The translations under genes were made by a program, and so were the position numbers. A stretch of DNA of 64,000 bases, taken from the NCBI GenBank assembly GCA_963402885.1, contig OY727093.1:29883409-29947408 (forward strand). The letters run 5' to 3'. The DNA is from Antedon bifida (Eukaryota > Echinodermata > Crinoidea > Comatulida > Antedonidae). Numbering within the stretch: the first letter of the stretch is position 1; each line of letters opens with the position of its first letter. The notes beneath the pieces were generated by a model. The model saw only the letters and a list, made by a program, of their open reading frames with translations. It had not been told where the DNA came from and did no database searches. Below are positions 22,701 through 33,352 of this stretch, in pieces.

Positions 22701-25700
22701 AGGTCAAATTTAAGTTCACTCGTTTCTAAATCACTAAAGCTGGATTTTGTACTGGTAAGACTTGTTGCGGAATCGTGATCATCAACATATATGTCACTCA
22801 TAGTATCATTCTTGTCGTCTCTTGGCGGAAGTGGTGTTTTTGGAGGAATAATACCTTTCGCAAGGTTCTGCAGCGCCCTCAATACTGTTATGTTAGACTT
22901 TGCTGCCTCAGAAAGCACCTTAAAGGTGCATAATGCATCAATCCTAAAAAAATGCAGAAAAGTATTATCTATTTCAGTTTTAACTAATTTAATTCCACTT
23001 TTTCACTGGAATACATTTTATAAACATCAACAGGATATACAGTAGAATAATTTAAATATTGCAACATTGAAAAACAACTAAAATATACATACACCTGAAA
23101 GCAACTACCATAATCAAAATACTACTTTAGTAATCAATGCATACTGCTATAAATATATAACTGTACCAATTTTCAGTAGCCAGGCCTGTTCCACACAGCG
23201 TCAATGCTTTGACCGCTTCCTGGAAGCCATCGCTAAGATGAACAGTGCACCTCCAAACATCTAGGCTATGCCAGAGGCTAGGACTAAGATCATGTATGGT
23301 TGTCTCACTTAGTGCCTTTGAACAACTTGTTTGTCTAACAGCTTCTATATTGTCTGTTGTAGTAGAGTTTCTTCCACTAATATTTATCATCTGCTTAAAA
23401 AATAAAAACATGCTTAATTACAAATACCATATTAAAGTGAACATTTCCATTCATCACTGTGTTAAAATGAATGTACTATATTATTACAGTATTAACTTAA
23501 TAAAATAAGTTCAAGCTAGTGCACAGTAGCTTCCATATATCCACTCTTTCCAAACATTTTTTTTCATTTAAGTATAAATTTAATTGTTAAGATTTAAATC
23601 CTTTACCAATTACTTGAGGTAAATCTATCAGATTAATTTGTCTCATATAAAGGATATATTTACCGTAGTAGTCTCATTCTTTAAAATGTTGTCACTTTCC
23701 TTGATCTCTCCAGCATCCCCTGCATCATCTCCAACAATCATGGCTCCAACCTCTGCAATGTACCTCAAGGCAAGGTGGGCACTTGGGTAGGGGTTGTATG
23801 CATCTTCACATTCTGTAAAACCTATAAAGAATATCAACTATTATCATTCTGATACATAGTGGTGATTGTTATCATTTTGGCAAAATACTATACAATTACC
23901 ATACAGATATCCTCTGGTATAATCCCAACACGAACTTGGGCCGACTTTGAGGGGTGGGACTATACCCGGGAAAACCCTGGTTCAGAAAAACAAGGCCATA
24001 TACATGGCTGCAGTTGCGTGCGCAAATTTGAGTTAGTGTTTACCAACATAATGAGCTGTATAGTCATGTTTGCACACGACTAAAAATGATTGGTAAGCAT
24101 TTCTTGTAAAAACTCATCTGAACTGGCTAGAGAGAGGCCTACATCCAGACCAAAAGTCAATACTGGGCTATACCCGGGGATATACCTGTTTGCCAAATCA
24201 GACATAAATTAGTGGGATTAGACCTGAAGTGGGATTATACACGAGGATATACGATAACAAACTCGCAACTTTTGCAAATGGATTTCCTCTAAAATTAAGT
24301 GAAATTTTAAAATGTCAAATAACTCTTTTGGTTTATAATATGTACAACATTGGTGATTTTTTTTCTATTGTATAAGCTGACAGAAAATGCTACAAACACA
24401 TACAGCATGCACATTTCACAATGAAGCTATGTGAAGTCTATATAAACTCAATTACCTAATTAACGTGTTGATAAAATACATCAGGGTGACACAATATACA
24501 AAATACTGTATATAAAGATCAAAATGATTGATATCTTACATGCAAATTATTCATAAATGATGTAATGGAGATCACATTAAAACTACTGTACTAAATAACA
24601 TGCTGTATAAATAAACTGTAAATATACTATACTTTAATCAACAACATGGGAGGGAGGGGCACCTTATACTTACATCATGGACCAGTAACCAATGCAAAAA
24701 TAAATATGATGCATACAAACATAGAATGATGCACTGATTATGTTTAAATGACATAGAATTATGAGTTAAAAGTTAAAAATTTCTATTCTACACTATTGAC
24801 AAGTTCAAAAATACTACGTATAAACTAAAAATACATGTTATCCTAATAGCCAATGGAATTGAGCGTACGATTTGAATGACATCATGCACATTATAAACTA
24901 TAAACATGTGTAATGTGCGGATGTTATGCTGCTATCCTGCAATATAGGAAATGGATGCACTGACATGTGGGATCTCTTTTATATGTAGGTCACATGATAG
25001 ACAGCACATTACGACTTTACTTACCACTAATCAAAGCTTTAATAAAAAAAGAAGATAAAACTATGACAGAAGGTATATGGAAGGACATATCATATAATAA
25101 ATGGAAGGACATATTCATATCATAATAGAAATAAAATATAATATGAATATTAGACAAAAATAGATGATACTAAGAGTTCACTACATTGAGTACCAAAATA
25201 TATTTTATTTCAGTAATGACATGCAAGAAACTTGCGTTTTGCATATTAAAGTGTTATTCAGGGCCGTAGCCACCAGCACAGTTGGCAAGGTTTCAACCTG
25301 ACAACCCAGTGGCTTGAACAAAGATTGTTCCCTTTACAACCGCACCACTTTATTTCTACATCACTCTTATGTGTTATTTCATATATAATACCAACATATG
25401 TTTACCTTCTAAATATGTAATCAACCTATCTTTGTATTCTCTGTAGCCATGGAGATGACCTGCCATGTGATGAAAAAACAACCTACTGAACACAAGCTGA
25501 CCCATCTATATTAACAAAAATAAGAATTGAATTAATTAAGATTCAGTAATACTCTCTGTTTGTATATAATTGATATTGTATAGAAGGTTTAGGTTGGTGT
25601 TTTAATATTTTCGACTCAACCAAGGCAGTCTAAGAACAGAATGCTGAGCTCCAGAGATCAAAGGGTTTATCTAGCACAATCAGTTCCATGCCCCTTAAGA

Positions 25701-27575
25701 GACTTTGCGTGCTGTGGAGAATAATATGTATATAGTACAGTACTGTTGGTATTTGTCGTAGCCAGACATAAAATCAAAGGACCGTTACGAGTTCCTATCT
25801 TGGTAAGGCAAGCTCAGTGTCCTGTTGTTAGATTGCCTAGACTCAACATAACACCAATGGATTGAGATTTACTATTTTACCTTTAATAATTTGATCTCTC
25901 CTATTCTGAGGAATGGTTGATCCATAGCATCTGTCCGCAACCAGAAAAGTGTGGTCTCACCCAGGTAAAATAAACTGTTAATGTTATTTGGTGACAGTGG
26001 TGCTTGGTTGAGAGATATAATCATCACATCTAGACACTCTAGAGGTTAGAGTAGTATAGTAATGTATTAATTCATACATACAGAGATACATGATAATGAA
26101 CACCTTATTAAATAGCAAAACAAAAACTAGATCTGGACTATCAGAATGAGTGACCCATTCAACATAAAAGGAACACAGAAAACAAATTTATAATCCCAGC
26201 CAGTGGAGTAACGGCGAAGAGCGCTCACCGGCTAAACCAAGGGCCCCCGGAGCTTATGGGGGCCCCTGGAAAGAAACAGGCATTAAAATATGTTGAAAAA
26301 GGCTAATAACACCCAAGGCCTCCAGCGTTGGAGGGCCACATAGGGTTTCTTAAGCAGGAGCCTCTGCAGTACGCCAGAACTGGAGGCCAAGCTATTGGTA
26401 TGCTAGATTAATTTAATAGATTGTACTGACAAATTCAACTCAAAGTAATTGTTGTAAACCTTCTTGAACTCTGCCGCGACATTGTGCTAGCATTGAGAGT
26501 TCTGACCAGGCCTTGGGTAGATCAACATGGCTTCCTCGACTCGCATCTACCAGACCAACTCTTCGCTGTAACAATGAATAAACATTTAAAAATGTTATAA
26601 ATGTACAAATTTTAAAATACCATCCATAATTAACTAACCTAGACTAATGCTCTGTCTACACTATCAAACTAGTTTGAAAAAAAAAAATGTGTGATGTGCC
26701 CAAATATGGTAGTGATATATCCAGATATGGTAGTGATATGACATTATCATGTCCATATATGTGCACATCACATTTTTTTTGTCACATAAAGTTTGATAGT
26801 GTAGACATAGACCTAAATTTATTTATTTGTCATACACATTCAACATCAAGTAATTACAGGATGGATAAACTTGATCATGCTTTATAAAACAAGCCTCATT
26901 TGAGGCTAAAGCTCTGTTTACACACTATCAATCTTTATGAATGTGATGTGCCCATATATGGATCTGATGATGTCATGTTACTACCATATTTAAGCATATC
27001 ACTTCCATATTTGGGCACATAACTTTTTTTTTGTCAAATTAGTTTGATAGTGTAGACAGAACTTTAGTGAGTGGAGTAGAGTTAATCCCTGTTACTATTG
27101 AACAAGGGACATTGGAATGCAAGTACGCCAACCACCAAGCTACAGCTCCACTACATCCACACATATTGTCATATATTCAAAAGTTTGATTTGCATTTATA
27201 TTCAAATGACCTTTGCTCTTGCCAGCATCTTGAAGGCAAACTCTTCCAATTCTTCTTTAACTTCAAAATCAGTTGCATCATTGAAATTACTGATAAACTC
27301 TTCTGATAATTCAAATGGATTCCTTCAAATAAAAATAAACAGTAAATCAAAAATGTATATAAATATCACTACCAATCACAATGCAGTGCTTTGAATAGAA
27401 TATTTAACAAGCAAGTAGTAGTAGTACACTAAACAAACCTTGTGGTTGGAATTTCCCTGTTGCTTTTTGGAAATCCTAAGAATTTCTGTTTCATCAGTCT
27501 TTCTTGCAACTCTTCTCGTTGACTATGGGATATTATCCCAAATTTATGTACAATGGGAACTTTAGTTATAGGCAT
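19781..27575 (-). CDS. TMEM232: TMEM232-like protein
   Basis: Exons on the minus strand, 5' to 3': 27575-27439, 27322-27211, 26565-26460, 26038-25881, 25505-25406, 23812-23664, 23390-23167, 22943-22094, 21730-21484, 21187-21006, 20834-20632, 20280-20187, 19876-19781. Every junction is GT/AG and phases join to an 885-residue protein. It starts MPITKVPIVHKFGIISHSQR and contains NPFELSEEF, HVDLPKAWSELSMLAQCRG, PSLWHSLDVWRC and LEDWSWRIRYGAVQGLVKIC, ending in a charged coiled coil WRKELQEMLEDE. From memory this pattern matches TMEM232, a testis- and cilium-associated family; human TMEM232 is about 657 residues. The excess is mostly the 850-bp exon 8, encoding a Ser-rich low-complexity region (about 329-612). 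I see no strong membrane segment despite the family name. The gene model is much surer than the name. Confidence 0.75.
20009..20137. mobile_element. Foldback element family A, copy 7
   Basis: It starts CTACACTATCAAACTAGACA, lacking the outermost left bases, and ends AGTTTGATAGTGTAGACAAAGCTT. It lies in a TMEM232 intron. Confidence 0.85.
21244..21340. mobile_element. Foldback element family A, internally deleted copy 8
   Basis: The left half AAGCCCTGTCTACACTATCAAACT with GTGTGATGTGCCCAAATATG is kept. The right half is reduced to CAAGTTTGATAAGTGTAGAC. Confidence 0.82.
21800..22007 (-). mobile_element. tRNA-derived SINE, copy 2 (reverse)
   Basis: Read on the minus strand, it opens AGTGGAGCTGTAACTTGGTGA then TTAACATGCTTGCCTTCCAATC, followed by a B-box-like stretch and the CAAATGAGACTTAG body. 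It matches the copy at 17.9 kb. The tail end near 21800 is approximate. It lies in a TMEM232 intron. Confidence 0.65.
25619..25839. mobile_element. Foldback element family C, copy 2
   Basis: It begins CCAAGGCAGTCTAAGAACAGA and ends TCCTGTTGTTAGATTGCCTAG. The interior TACAGTACTGTTGGTATTTG and GTTACGAGTTCCTATCTTGG are the inverse of copy 1. It is in a TMEM232 intron. Confidence 0.8.
26646..26811. mobile_element. Foldback element family A, copy 9
   Basis: The left end GCTCTGTCTACACTATCAAACT and the right end AGTTTGATAGTGTAGACATAG enclose the usual GTGATGTGCCCAAATATGG core. Confidence 0.88.
26818..27156 (-). mobile_element. tRNA-derived SINE, copy 3, split by a family A insertion
   Basis: The minus-strand head (GTGGAGCTGTAGCTTGGTGG, then TTGGCGTACTTGCATTCCAATG) lies at about 27110-27156 and the CCTCATTTGAGGCT body at about 26890-26907. 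Between them sits a complete family A foldback element (26909-27064). Removing it restores a layout like the copy at 21.8-22.0 kb, so the foldback element moved after the SINE. Confidence 0.72.
26909..27064. mobile_element. Foldback element family A, copy 10 (inside a SINE)
   Basis: The ends AAGCTCTGTTTACACACTATCAA and AGTTTGATAGTGTAGACAGAACTT flank the family core. It interrupts the SINE at 26818-27156. Confidence 0.88.
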
Positions 27576-28744
27576 CTTCTATTTGAAAAGAAAAAAAAAA
27601 CAACAATATTAATATTTAGCAAGAGTTTTCTGAGAATAGATTATATAGGATTTTTTCACTTCAAACAAGTAATTTTTAATTTTTACAAGTTATTATTTTT
27701 AGGCTGAGATTTGATTCACATGATCCTGAATTTGTAGGCATTTAAATATGTTATTATAACATGGGCCTACTACTAGTAACAGGCAGCTGCACCTAGGCAC
27801 GCGCCAAGATTAATTTAGCTTGCCTATTAATTACTATAGCTAGCTAGGCCTAGTAAGATTTGAACCCCATCAAGAGATAGCTAGCCTACGTACTAGCCTA
27901 TAGACTAGTAGGCCTCTAGGCTAGATTTAGTTTTAGACTTAGAGTAGGTAAGTAGTAAAATTAAGTTTTGTATGGTCGCCAGCTTAGTTTGTAGCGCCAA
28001 TTATTGTTATGTTTTATATTTTACTTACAAACTATTATCAAGACATGTATTATAAGGTAGATAGAAGCGTTTCAACAATAAGGATTAAAAACATTCTCAA
28101 TTGAAAATTTCCAAGCCTAGGCCTAAATTGTTTACAGGTACCTAGCGATAAAAAGTCTTCTGCTAGAAGATTGACCAATCAATTTCAGGATAGGCTCCTG
28201 TGTTACAGCCGAGATGGTCACGGTCCAGTAATTCGATCACACACACAGTGCTTAGGCTAGGCCGATCCTTTCTATAAACACACACGAAAACGCAAAGACT
28301 ACACGGCAGCAGCAGTCCAGTGTGGTACTCTAAAATCATAACAAATCACAACGGGCGAAGCCTAGCTAGCTAGAGGTATGGCCTAAAGACTAGATGACAA
28401 CAGTTGGCAAGTATGAGGGAAAAGGTGAGATTATATAATTAAAGCAATTCAAATTTTATTGAATAATTAATTAAAATTTAATATTAATGATTAAAATACC
28501 TCCTTCCTACTATTAATTTATACCCTAGCCTAGCTAGTAATACTAGTAGGCCTATCTACAGTAGGCCTGCCTAGAACTTTTTATTTTAGAGGAGGCTAGG
28601 TAGGCATGGCATAGGCCTCCTGTGTGCTCTGAGCCTCTGTCTGTGTCCCTGGACTAGCCAACTAGAGTATTTTGATATTACTATAATGACGAAATAAAAT
28701 GAATCCGATGATAAATAAAATAATAAATAATTTTATTTTTTAAA
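27576..28744. promoter_or_regulatory. Divergent promoter region between TMEM232 and LYRM7
   Basis: The start codons of TMEM232 (minus, 27575) and LYRM7 (plus, 28745) are 1169 bp apart and head-to-head. The stretch 28100-28430 is the least AT-rich and most CpG-bearing part and is the likely core. No TATA box was identified with confidence. TAGGCCTA-type strings are frequent at 27760-27930 and 28510-28620. Leader exons may lie here but could not be defined. Confidence 0.5.
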
Positions 28745-30136
28745 ATGAAGGTACTTGCAACATTTCGTGCTCTTCATCGAACAAGACAAATGGTATTTAA
28801 AAATGATGACCATGTTTTAAATGGTAAGCTTAAAGATGTATTTTCCCTTTGACTAATTCCAAAAAACTTTTAAAAAAAAGATTTCGAAAAAAAGTGGGTC
28901 ATTTTGAAGTATCATAGTTATTAACTTTCACCAAAAATTAGTCAAAAAAAAAATAATTTAGCTGAAATATTTTGTTCAAAAAATAACTTTTGACTTCCAG
29001 TCAAAGTTTTCGATCAAAACATATCTCATAATGCAACGCGCTTGTTTGGCTACTTTGTATGCATAATCATAAAACTGTGTGAAAACACCTTCTCAACCGC
29101 GACGAGTTGTAAACAATCCTAATTAACATCAGGTATAATGCATACCCGTGGTATGAAATCTTTGTTTACTTTCGCTCGCGACGATTTGTAATCAAATTAA
29201 TTTACCTGTTAATTACGTAAACTTGTTGTTTTTGGCTCTAATTTTCGACTTAAAGTGAATAACTTTAATATTACTTTGATATGGCCAATTTAAATTTAGA
29301 ATATTTTGATCTTCATTTTTTTGTGTTTCAAGGGACAATACATCTTTAGTTAAAGAGTAAATCTAGGATATTATACTGAAATAATAACTACATATTAATA
29401 GTATGATTTTTTAGTTTATATTTCTTATTGTATGTACAGTTGAAAGGCCAACAGAGTTTCCCTATGGGGTGATAATGTTTTAATATATAATGTTGAGTAT
29501 TGTAGTTTAGTTTTTAGTAAATGGCAATTTATATTACAAATAATGAACTTTGGACTGGAGCTTTAATAAATTATTAATATTACATTTCTTACAGCTGCAA
29601 GGTTAAAAATAAATGAAGAATTTAAAAAGAACAAATTTGTGGAAGATGGTGAAGAAATTGAAAAGGTATAAAGAAAAAAACTTTAGTTTTTAAGTCTTTG
29701 CAATCTATATTTATTATTATATAAAAATCAATAATGTTGAAATGTATTTAAATTGTTTGTTTTTTTGTAGTTGGTTAAGATTGGCCAGGATGCAGAATTG
29801 TTTCTTAGAAAGAGAGTTGTTCAAGCAGAACATAGATCAGATGGTGTGGCTGGTAAGACCATTTTAAATTTAGATTTCAGACTCTAGGCCACTTCTATGC
29901 TTTTAATTTTATCTGATTGTGAGAGTCCCAAAAAAGAGAGAGTTGAGTACAAAGAAGAACTAGCTTAAGTCAATTTAATTAAAATCAAAGACAAAAGTAT
30001 TTGAAAGGACATAATATTTTGTTATTACAGTGTTAACAACACAATGAAATATCTTCTTTTAGAGCTTCAATTAAGAAATGAAGTTTTATCAGAAAACGCA
30101 AAACATCGACAGTGTGATGAAGAAACATTTCAATGA
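28745..30136 (+). CDS. LYRM7: LYRM7, complex III assembly factor
   Basis: Four coding exons (28745-28823, 29595-29665, 29771-29852, 30063-30136) join in phase to a 101-residue protein starting MKVLATFRALHRTRQMVFKN. LHRTRQ(x)VFKND and AAR(L/I)KINEEFK(x)NK are hallmarks of LYRM7 (MZM1L), and the length is close to human LYRM7 (104). The family works in the mitochondrial matrix, where it holds the Rieske iron-sulfur protein UQCRFS1 before its insertion into respiratory complex III. As in other LYRM7 proteins, the Leu-Tyr-Arg motif appears as LHR. The C-terminus (HRQCDEETFQ) is divergent. The start codon aligns two residues inside the vertebrate N-terminus, and no upstream in-frame ATG suits better. 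Confidence 0.92.
28830..29349. mobile_element. Foldback element family B, long copy 4
   Basis: The left end TTAAAGATGTATTTTCCCTTTG and the right end AAGGGACAATACATCTTTAG are family termini. The interior is about 520 bp, longer than other copies, with a less AT-rich middle. It fills most of the first LYRM7 intron, starting a few bases after the donor at 28824. Confidence 0.7.
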
Positions 30137-30390
30137 GCTTGTATTTGATTGGTCTGCAGCTTAACAGCAGTTATTTGAATACTGAACTTTAACATGTGGA
30201 ATAAGTCTGTACAGCCAAAGATAGTGTAGGCCTAGTAGCCTAGGCGGCATAGCTATACTACCTACTCTAAACTAAACAAAAGGGATATAGCCTAGGCCTG
30301 CCGCCTGGAGTGGTAGAGATAAAACATGTGGCCAGTATTAAGCCTTGTCTAGATAGACCTATCCATTGTTTCATATGCATAGTGTTGTAG

Positions 30391-30439
30391 TATTGTGTAA
30401 ATTATAGAATATTGTCAATATTCTATAATTTACACAATA
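30391..30439. repeat. 24-bp perfect inverted repeat with 1-bp spacer
   Basis: TATTGTGTAAATTATAGAAT plus ATTG at 30391-30414 is followed by one T and then its exact reverse complement at 30416-30439. Such a structure could extrude as a cruciform or form an RNA hairpin. It is not part of the recognised foldback families. Confidence 0.95.
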
Positions 30440-30635
30440 TTATTGAGGAAAAGTAAAGGGCATGACAAATATATTTATGCCTAGGCCTAGCTAGGGCCTT
30501 GTGTTATGTTTTATTGAATTTTGTATAGGCCTATATAGGAATAGCCTTTATCACACATCACACAACTGTTTTTATTTCTGTATTAAAAAAAAAAAAAAAG
30601 TTGAAAAGCAAATCAATCTCTTTTGTTAAATTGGT

Positions 30636-30651
30636 GGCTCTGAAAAGAGCC
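30636..30651 (-). terminator. Histone 3' stem-loop of H2B
   Basis: The minus-strand sequence GGCTCTTTTCAGAGCC followed by ACCA is the canonical replication-dependent histone mRNA stem-loop. It lies 30 bases after the H2B stop codon. A purine-rich AACAAAAGAGA downstream is a candidate U7 binding element. Confidence 0.96.
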
Positions 30652-30680
30652 GTTTGGTTTGAGAAAATAGGTGTCGACAT

Positions 30681-31091
30681 CTACTTCGAGCTGGTGTATT
30701 TGGTTACAGCCTTGGTTCCCTCACTCACTGCATGTTTGGCAAGTTCGCCAGGCAGGAGAAGACGGACAGCAGTTTGCACCTCACGACTGCTGATTGTAGA
30801 CCTCTTGTTGTAATGAGCCAAACGGGATGCTTCTCCAGCAATACGTTCAAAGACATCATTGACGAAGCTGTTCATGATTGACATGGCACGGCTAGAAATT
30901 CCAGTGTCTGGATGTACTTGCTTCAGAACTTTGTAAACATAGATGCTGTAGCTTTCCTTTCGTTTGCGTCGGCGTTTTGTTACAGCATTTCGTCCACGGC
31001 CTTTCCCTGCCTTCTTCATGCCTTTGCCAGCCTTCACCGGGCTCTTCTTAGGACTCTTCCTTGGACTCTTTTTTGGACTTCTTGGTGGCAT
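30681..31091 (-). CDS. Histone H2B, sperm-type N-terminus
   Basis: This is an intronless 136-residue histone H2B. The core is canonical ([44 protein letters not shown]-like C-terminus reading AVTKYTSSK). The N-terminal tail starts [20 protein letters not shown]: four tandem SP(K/R/V)K units. Such repeats are known from sea urchin sperm H2B, where they bind linker DNA and are phosphorylated on Ser. The human-type N-terminal tail is replaced and the protein is about ten residues longer than somatic H2B. The gene is divergent from H2A, with a TATA box (31147-31154) and a stem-loop 3' end. Male-germline expression is inferred from the tail, not shown. Confidence 0.95.
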   Translation of the reverse strand: MPPRSPKKSPRKSPKKSPVKAGKGMKKAGKGRGRNAVTKRRRKRKESYSIYVYKVLKQVHPDTGISSRAMSIMNSFVNDVFERIAGEASRLAHYNKRSTISSREVQTAVRLLLPGELAKHAVSEGTKAVTKYTSSK

Positions 31092-31437
31092 CTTGAATTT
31101 ATTACGCTCAAAATTAAACGATGATCATTTCATTCAATTTGGCCGGTATTTATAGGCACGGTATGCAAATTAGGTTTCTAATTCGAGCTATTCCTGCAAA
31201 CACTCTTAGCCAATCAAACTATTATAAAAGATAGCCAATCATCGTTTTCCTTGTAGGTTATTGGCTAAAAAGTTTTACAGCTTGAGCCCATCTGTAATTG
31301 GTTGGCGCGCGCGTAACATTTCGATTGGATGTTGATAAACCGAACTATGAGCCTCCAAAAACCTATAAAAATAGCGGTGTACATTTATTCTCTGTTTATT
31401 TCGTGGTTGAAAATATTTGTAGTGCTGTATAACCATA
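31092..31437. promoter_or_regulatory. Bidirectional H2B/H2A promoter
   Basis: A 346-bp spacer separates the two start codons. Elements seen: a minus-strand TATAAATA (31147-31154) for H2B, an octamer ATGCAAAT (31163-31170) next to it, CCAAT boxes at 31210 and 31235, inverted ATTGG at 31260, 31297 and 31324, and a plus-strand TATAAAA (31364-31370) for H2A. Octamer and CCAAT elements are established control sites of echinoid sperm H2B promoters. The five CCAAT-type boxes form a symmetrical cluster usable by both genes. Confidence 0.88.
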
Positions 31438-31806
31438 ATGTCTGGACGAGGTAAAGGAAAAGGAGGAAAGAGAAAAGGTGGGAGGACCAGGTCAAGTCGT
31501 GCTGGACTTCAGTTTCCAGTAGGACGTGTACATCGTTTTCTTCGCAAGGGCAATTATGCCAATCGTATTGGTGCTGGTGCACCCGTTTACATGGCGGCTG
31601 TTCTCGAATATCTGACTGCTGAAATCTTGGAGTTGGCTGGAAACGCAGCGAGAGACAACAAGAAATCAAGAATAAATCCACGTCATCTTCAACTAGCTAT
31701 TCGTAACGACGAAGAGCTGAACAAATTACTCGGAGGCGTAACAATTGCTCAGGGCGGTGTTCTACCCAACATTCAGGCTGTGCTTTTGCCAAAGAAAAAG
31801 AAATAG
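31438..31806 (+). CDS. Histone H2A
   Basis: This intronless 122-residue canonical H2A starts [20 protein letters not shown]. The [20 protein letters not shown] core and the acidic patch (EYL, AEILEL, NDEEL) are intact, and it ends [10 protein letters not shown]. It forms the H2A-H2B dimer of the nucleosome. Two departures from the usual metazoan sequence stand out: RINPRH in place of RIIPRH, and a short Lys-only C-terminus without the SHHKAKGK-type tail. The N-terminus is Gly/Lys/Arg-rich. It is divergently paired with the sperm-type H2B and carries the same stem-loop, so the two are probably co-expressed. Whether it is a sperm variant cannot be decided from sequence. Confidence 0.97.
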   Translation: MSGRGKGKGGKRKGGRTRSSRAGLQFPVGRVHRFLRKGNYANRIGAGAPVYMAAVLEYLTAEILELAGNAARDNKKSRINPRHLQLAIRNDEELNKLLGGVTIAQGGVLPNIQAVLLPKKKK

Positions 31807-31856
31807 GCCTAGGCCTAGATACCTAACAAAATAGGCACTCTCAACTCAAAACAAAC

Positions 31857-31872
31857 GGCTCTTTTCAGAGCC
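31857..31872 (+). terminator. Histone 3' stem-loop of H2A
   Basis: GGCTCTTTTCAGAGCC followed by ACCA starts 51 bases after the H2A stop. The 16 bases are identical to the H2B stem-loop on the other strand. An AATAAA at about 31880 directly downstream could also allow polyadenylation. Confidence 0.96.
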
Positions 31873-32131
31873 ACCAATCAATAAAAAGTGATTTAATAAG
31901 TTTTGCTTGTCTTGTTTATTTTCTTATTTTTAAAAGCCAATCTAGGAAGGGGCTTATTTAAGTTATATAATTTATAATGAATCAGTATAGAAATAACTAG
32001 GCCTAGGCTAGAGAAAACAACTAGCCTAGGCCTAGTAGGCATATAAATACAAGGGAAGAGTGATAATAAATGAGACTTGACTTGACTTGACTTGATATAA
32101 TATTTCATTCTGCCTAGCCTATAATACTCTA

Positions 32132-32173
32132 TCAAAGATAGTGTAGTATCTATCTACACTACACTATCTTTGA
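32132..32173. repeat. 16-bp perfect hairpin
   Basis: TCAAAGATAGTGTAGT at 32132-32147 is the exact reverse complement of ACTACACTATCTTTGA at 32158-32173, with a 10-base loop. Confidence 0.93.
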
Positions 32174-32269
32174 CTCTCTCTTTCTATCCATTCATTTTTT
32201 TGAATGCCGCCCCCTCTCTGTGTTGCATTATTGGGCGGCGCACACACTCTACAGTACACTCAGAGCCAT

Positions 32270-33077
32270 ATATATATATAAAGAGTTACGACATTGAAAA
32301 TTAGAAGCCATTTTTGTGTCAAAGAATTCGCACGCTGAGGGCGCGCGCGTTTCTTTTGTATAGCGTTTTCCTATAGTTCATGCATTATTTTTAGATTTTT
32401 TTGTCTATGAAATAACGCTTATATTCCGTTTTTATTTTAGTAATTAATTTTATTAATGGTATTAATTTGGTAACATATATATATTGTGTCTATAATAACA
32501 AAAGAATAAATGCTAGGGCCTACATGCAAGTCAGGATACATCAAAGCATGAACCAATACAAAAAACACACAAATTCACCCCTCTTTTTATACAGTATATG
32601 GCTCTCTGTGTGTTTTTGACACAAACTTTCAGATACTCGTTCATCATTTCATTTGTAATAATTTGCCTTTATTATTTTAATATTGTTCATACCCTATTCA
32701 ATATTTTAACAAATATATCCACGACACTTTATTATTTTATTTAGTCATCAAAACATGCATTATGAATTGAAAATATTACATAATTGTTATTAATAGGACG
32801 TAGTTATGGGATGTTTCGTTCCAAAATCAATCAATCGAACTTTATAATGTATTAGCGCACGCGCGCGCAATATTCTTTGCCGCAAGTACTTATGTACGCT
32901 GTGCACATCAATATTTCACCGTAAAATGTGCAATTACATTTTTTTAAATATAAGAAAAAGTTTAAAGTATTTTCTTGCTCCTATACTTTACATGCAATAA
33001 CGGAGACAAGTTTGACACAAATTGATCTGCATATCACGTGACTATAATCCAATGTCGTAACTCTTTATATATATGTC
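32270..33077. mobile_element. Possible DNA element with inverted ends
   Basis: ATATATATATAAAGAGTTAC followed by GACATTG at the left is the near-exact reverse complement of CAATGTCGTAACTCTTTATATATAT at the right, about 800 bp apart. Inner sequences TTTGTGTCAAA and TTTGACACAAA also pair. The AT runs resemble a TA-rich target site. No transposase frame is present, so it would be non-autonomous. Confidence 0.55.
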
Positions 33078-33287
33078 TGTCTACACTCTGTTGTACTCTT
33101 CTCTTTCGCGCCACGTGTCGTGGTGGCCGCGCCACGGTGGTCAATGGAAAGTTCAAACGCACTCTCGCACCCAAAAAATATAGAGTAGGCCTAATAATAG
33201 TTGGTGGGTAGGTGTAGGCCCGAAAGCAACAGAAAAATAAGACTTATGCTAAAAATCGATCAAACATCAATTAGTCAACATTTTACA

Positions 33288-33352
33288 TTTATATATATAT
33301 ATATATTGTTCTTTGCCTGATTTGTTTATATATATATATATATATATATATA
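33288..33352. repeat. TA dinucleotide microsatellites
   Basis: Two TA runs of roughly 16 and 24 bases are separated by TTGTTCTTTGCCTGATTTGT. Confidence 0.9.

Larger units (their letters stand above)
30137..30680. other. Spacer between LYRM7 and H2B
   Basis: It contains the LYRM7 3' untranslated region of unknown length, a near-perfect palindrome (30391-30439), TAGGCCTA-rich sequence, an A-run at 30584-30599 and the H2B histone stem-loop (30636-30651). No gene was seen. Confidence 0.6.

Noticed and set aside
31385-31681. 98-codon frame antisense to H2A
   Set aside because: It is the complement of a conserved histone coding sequence and has no other evidence.
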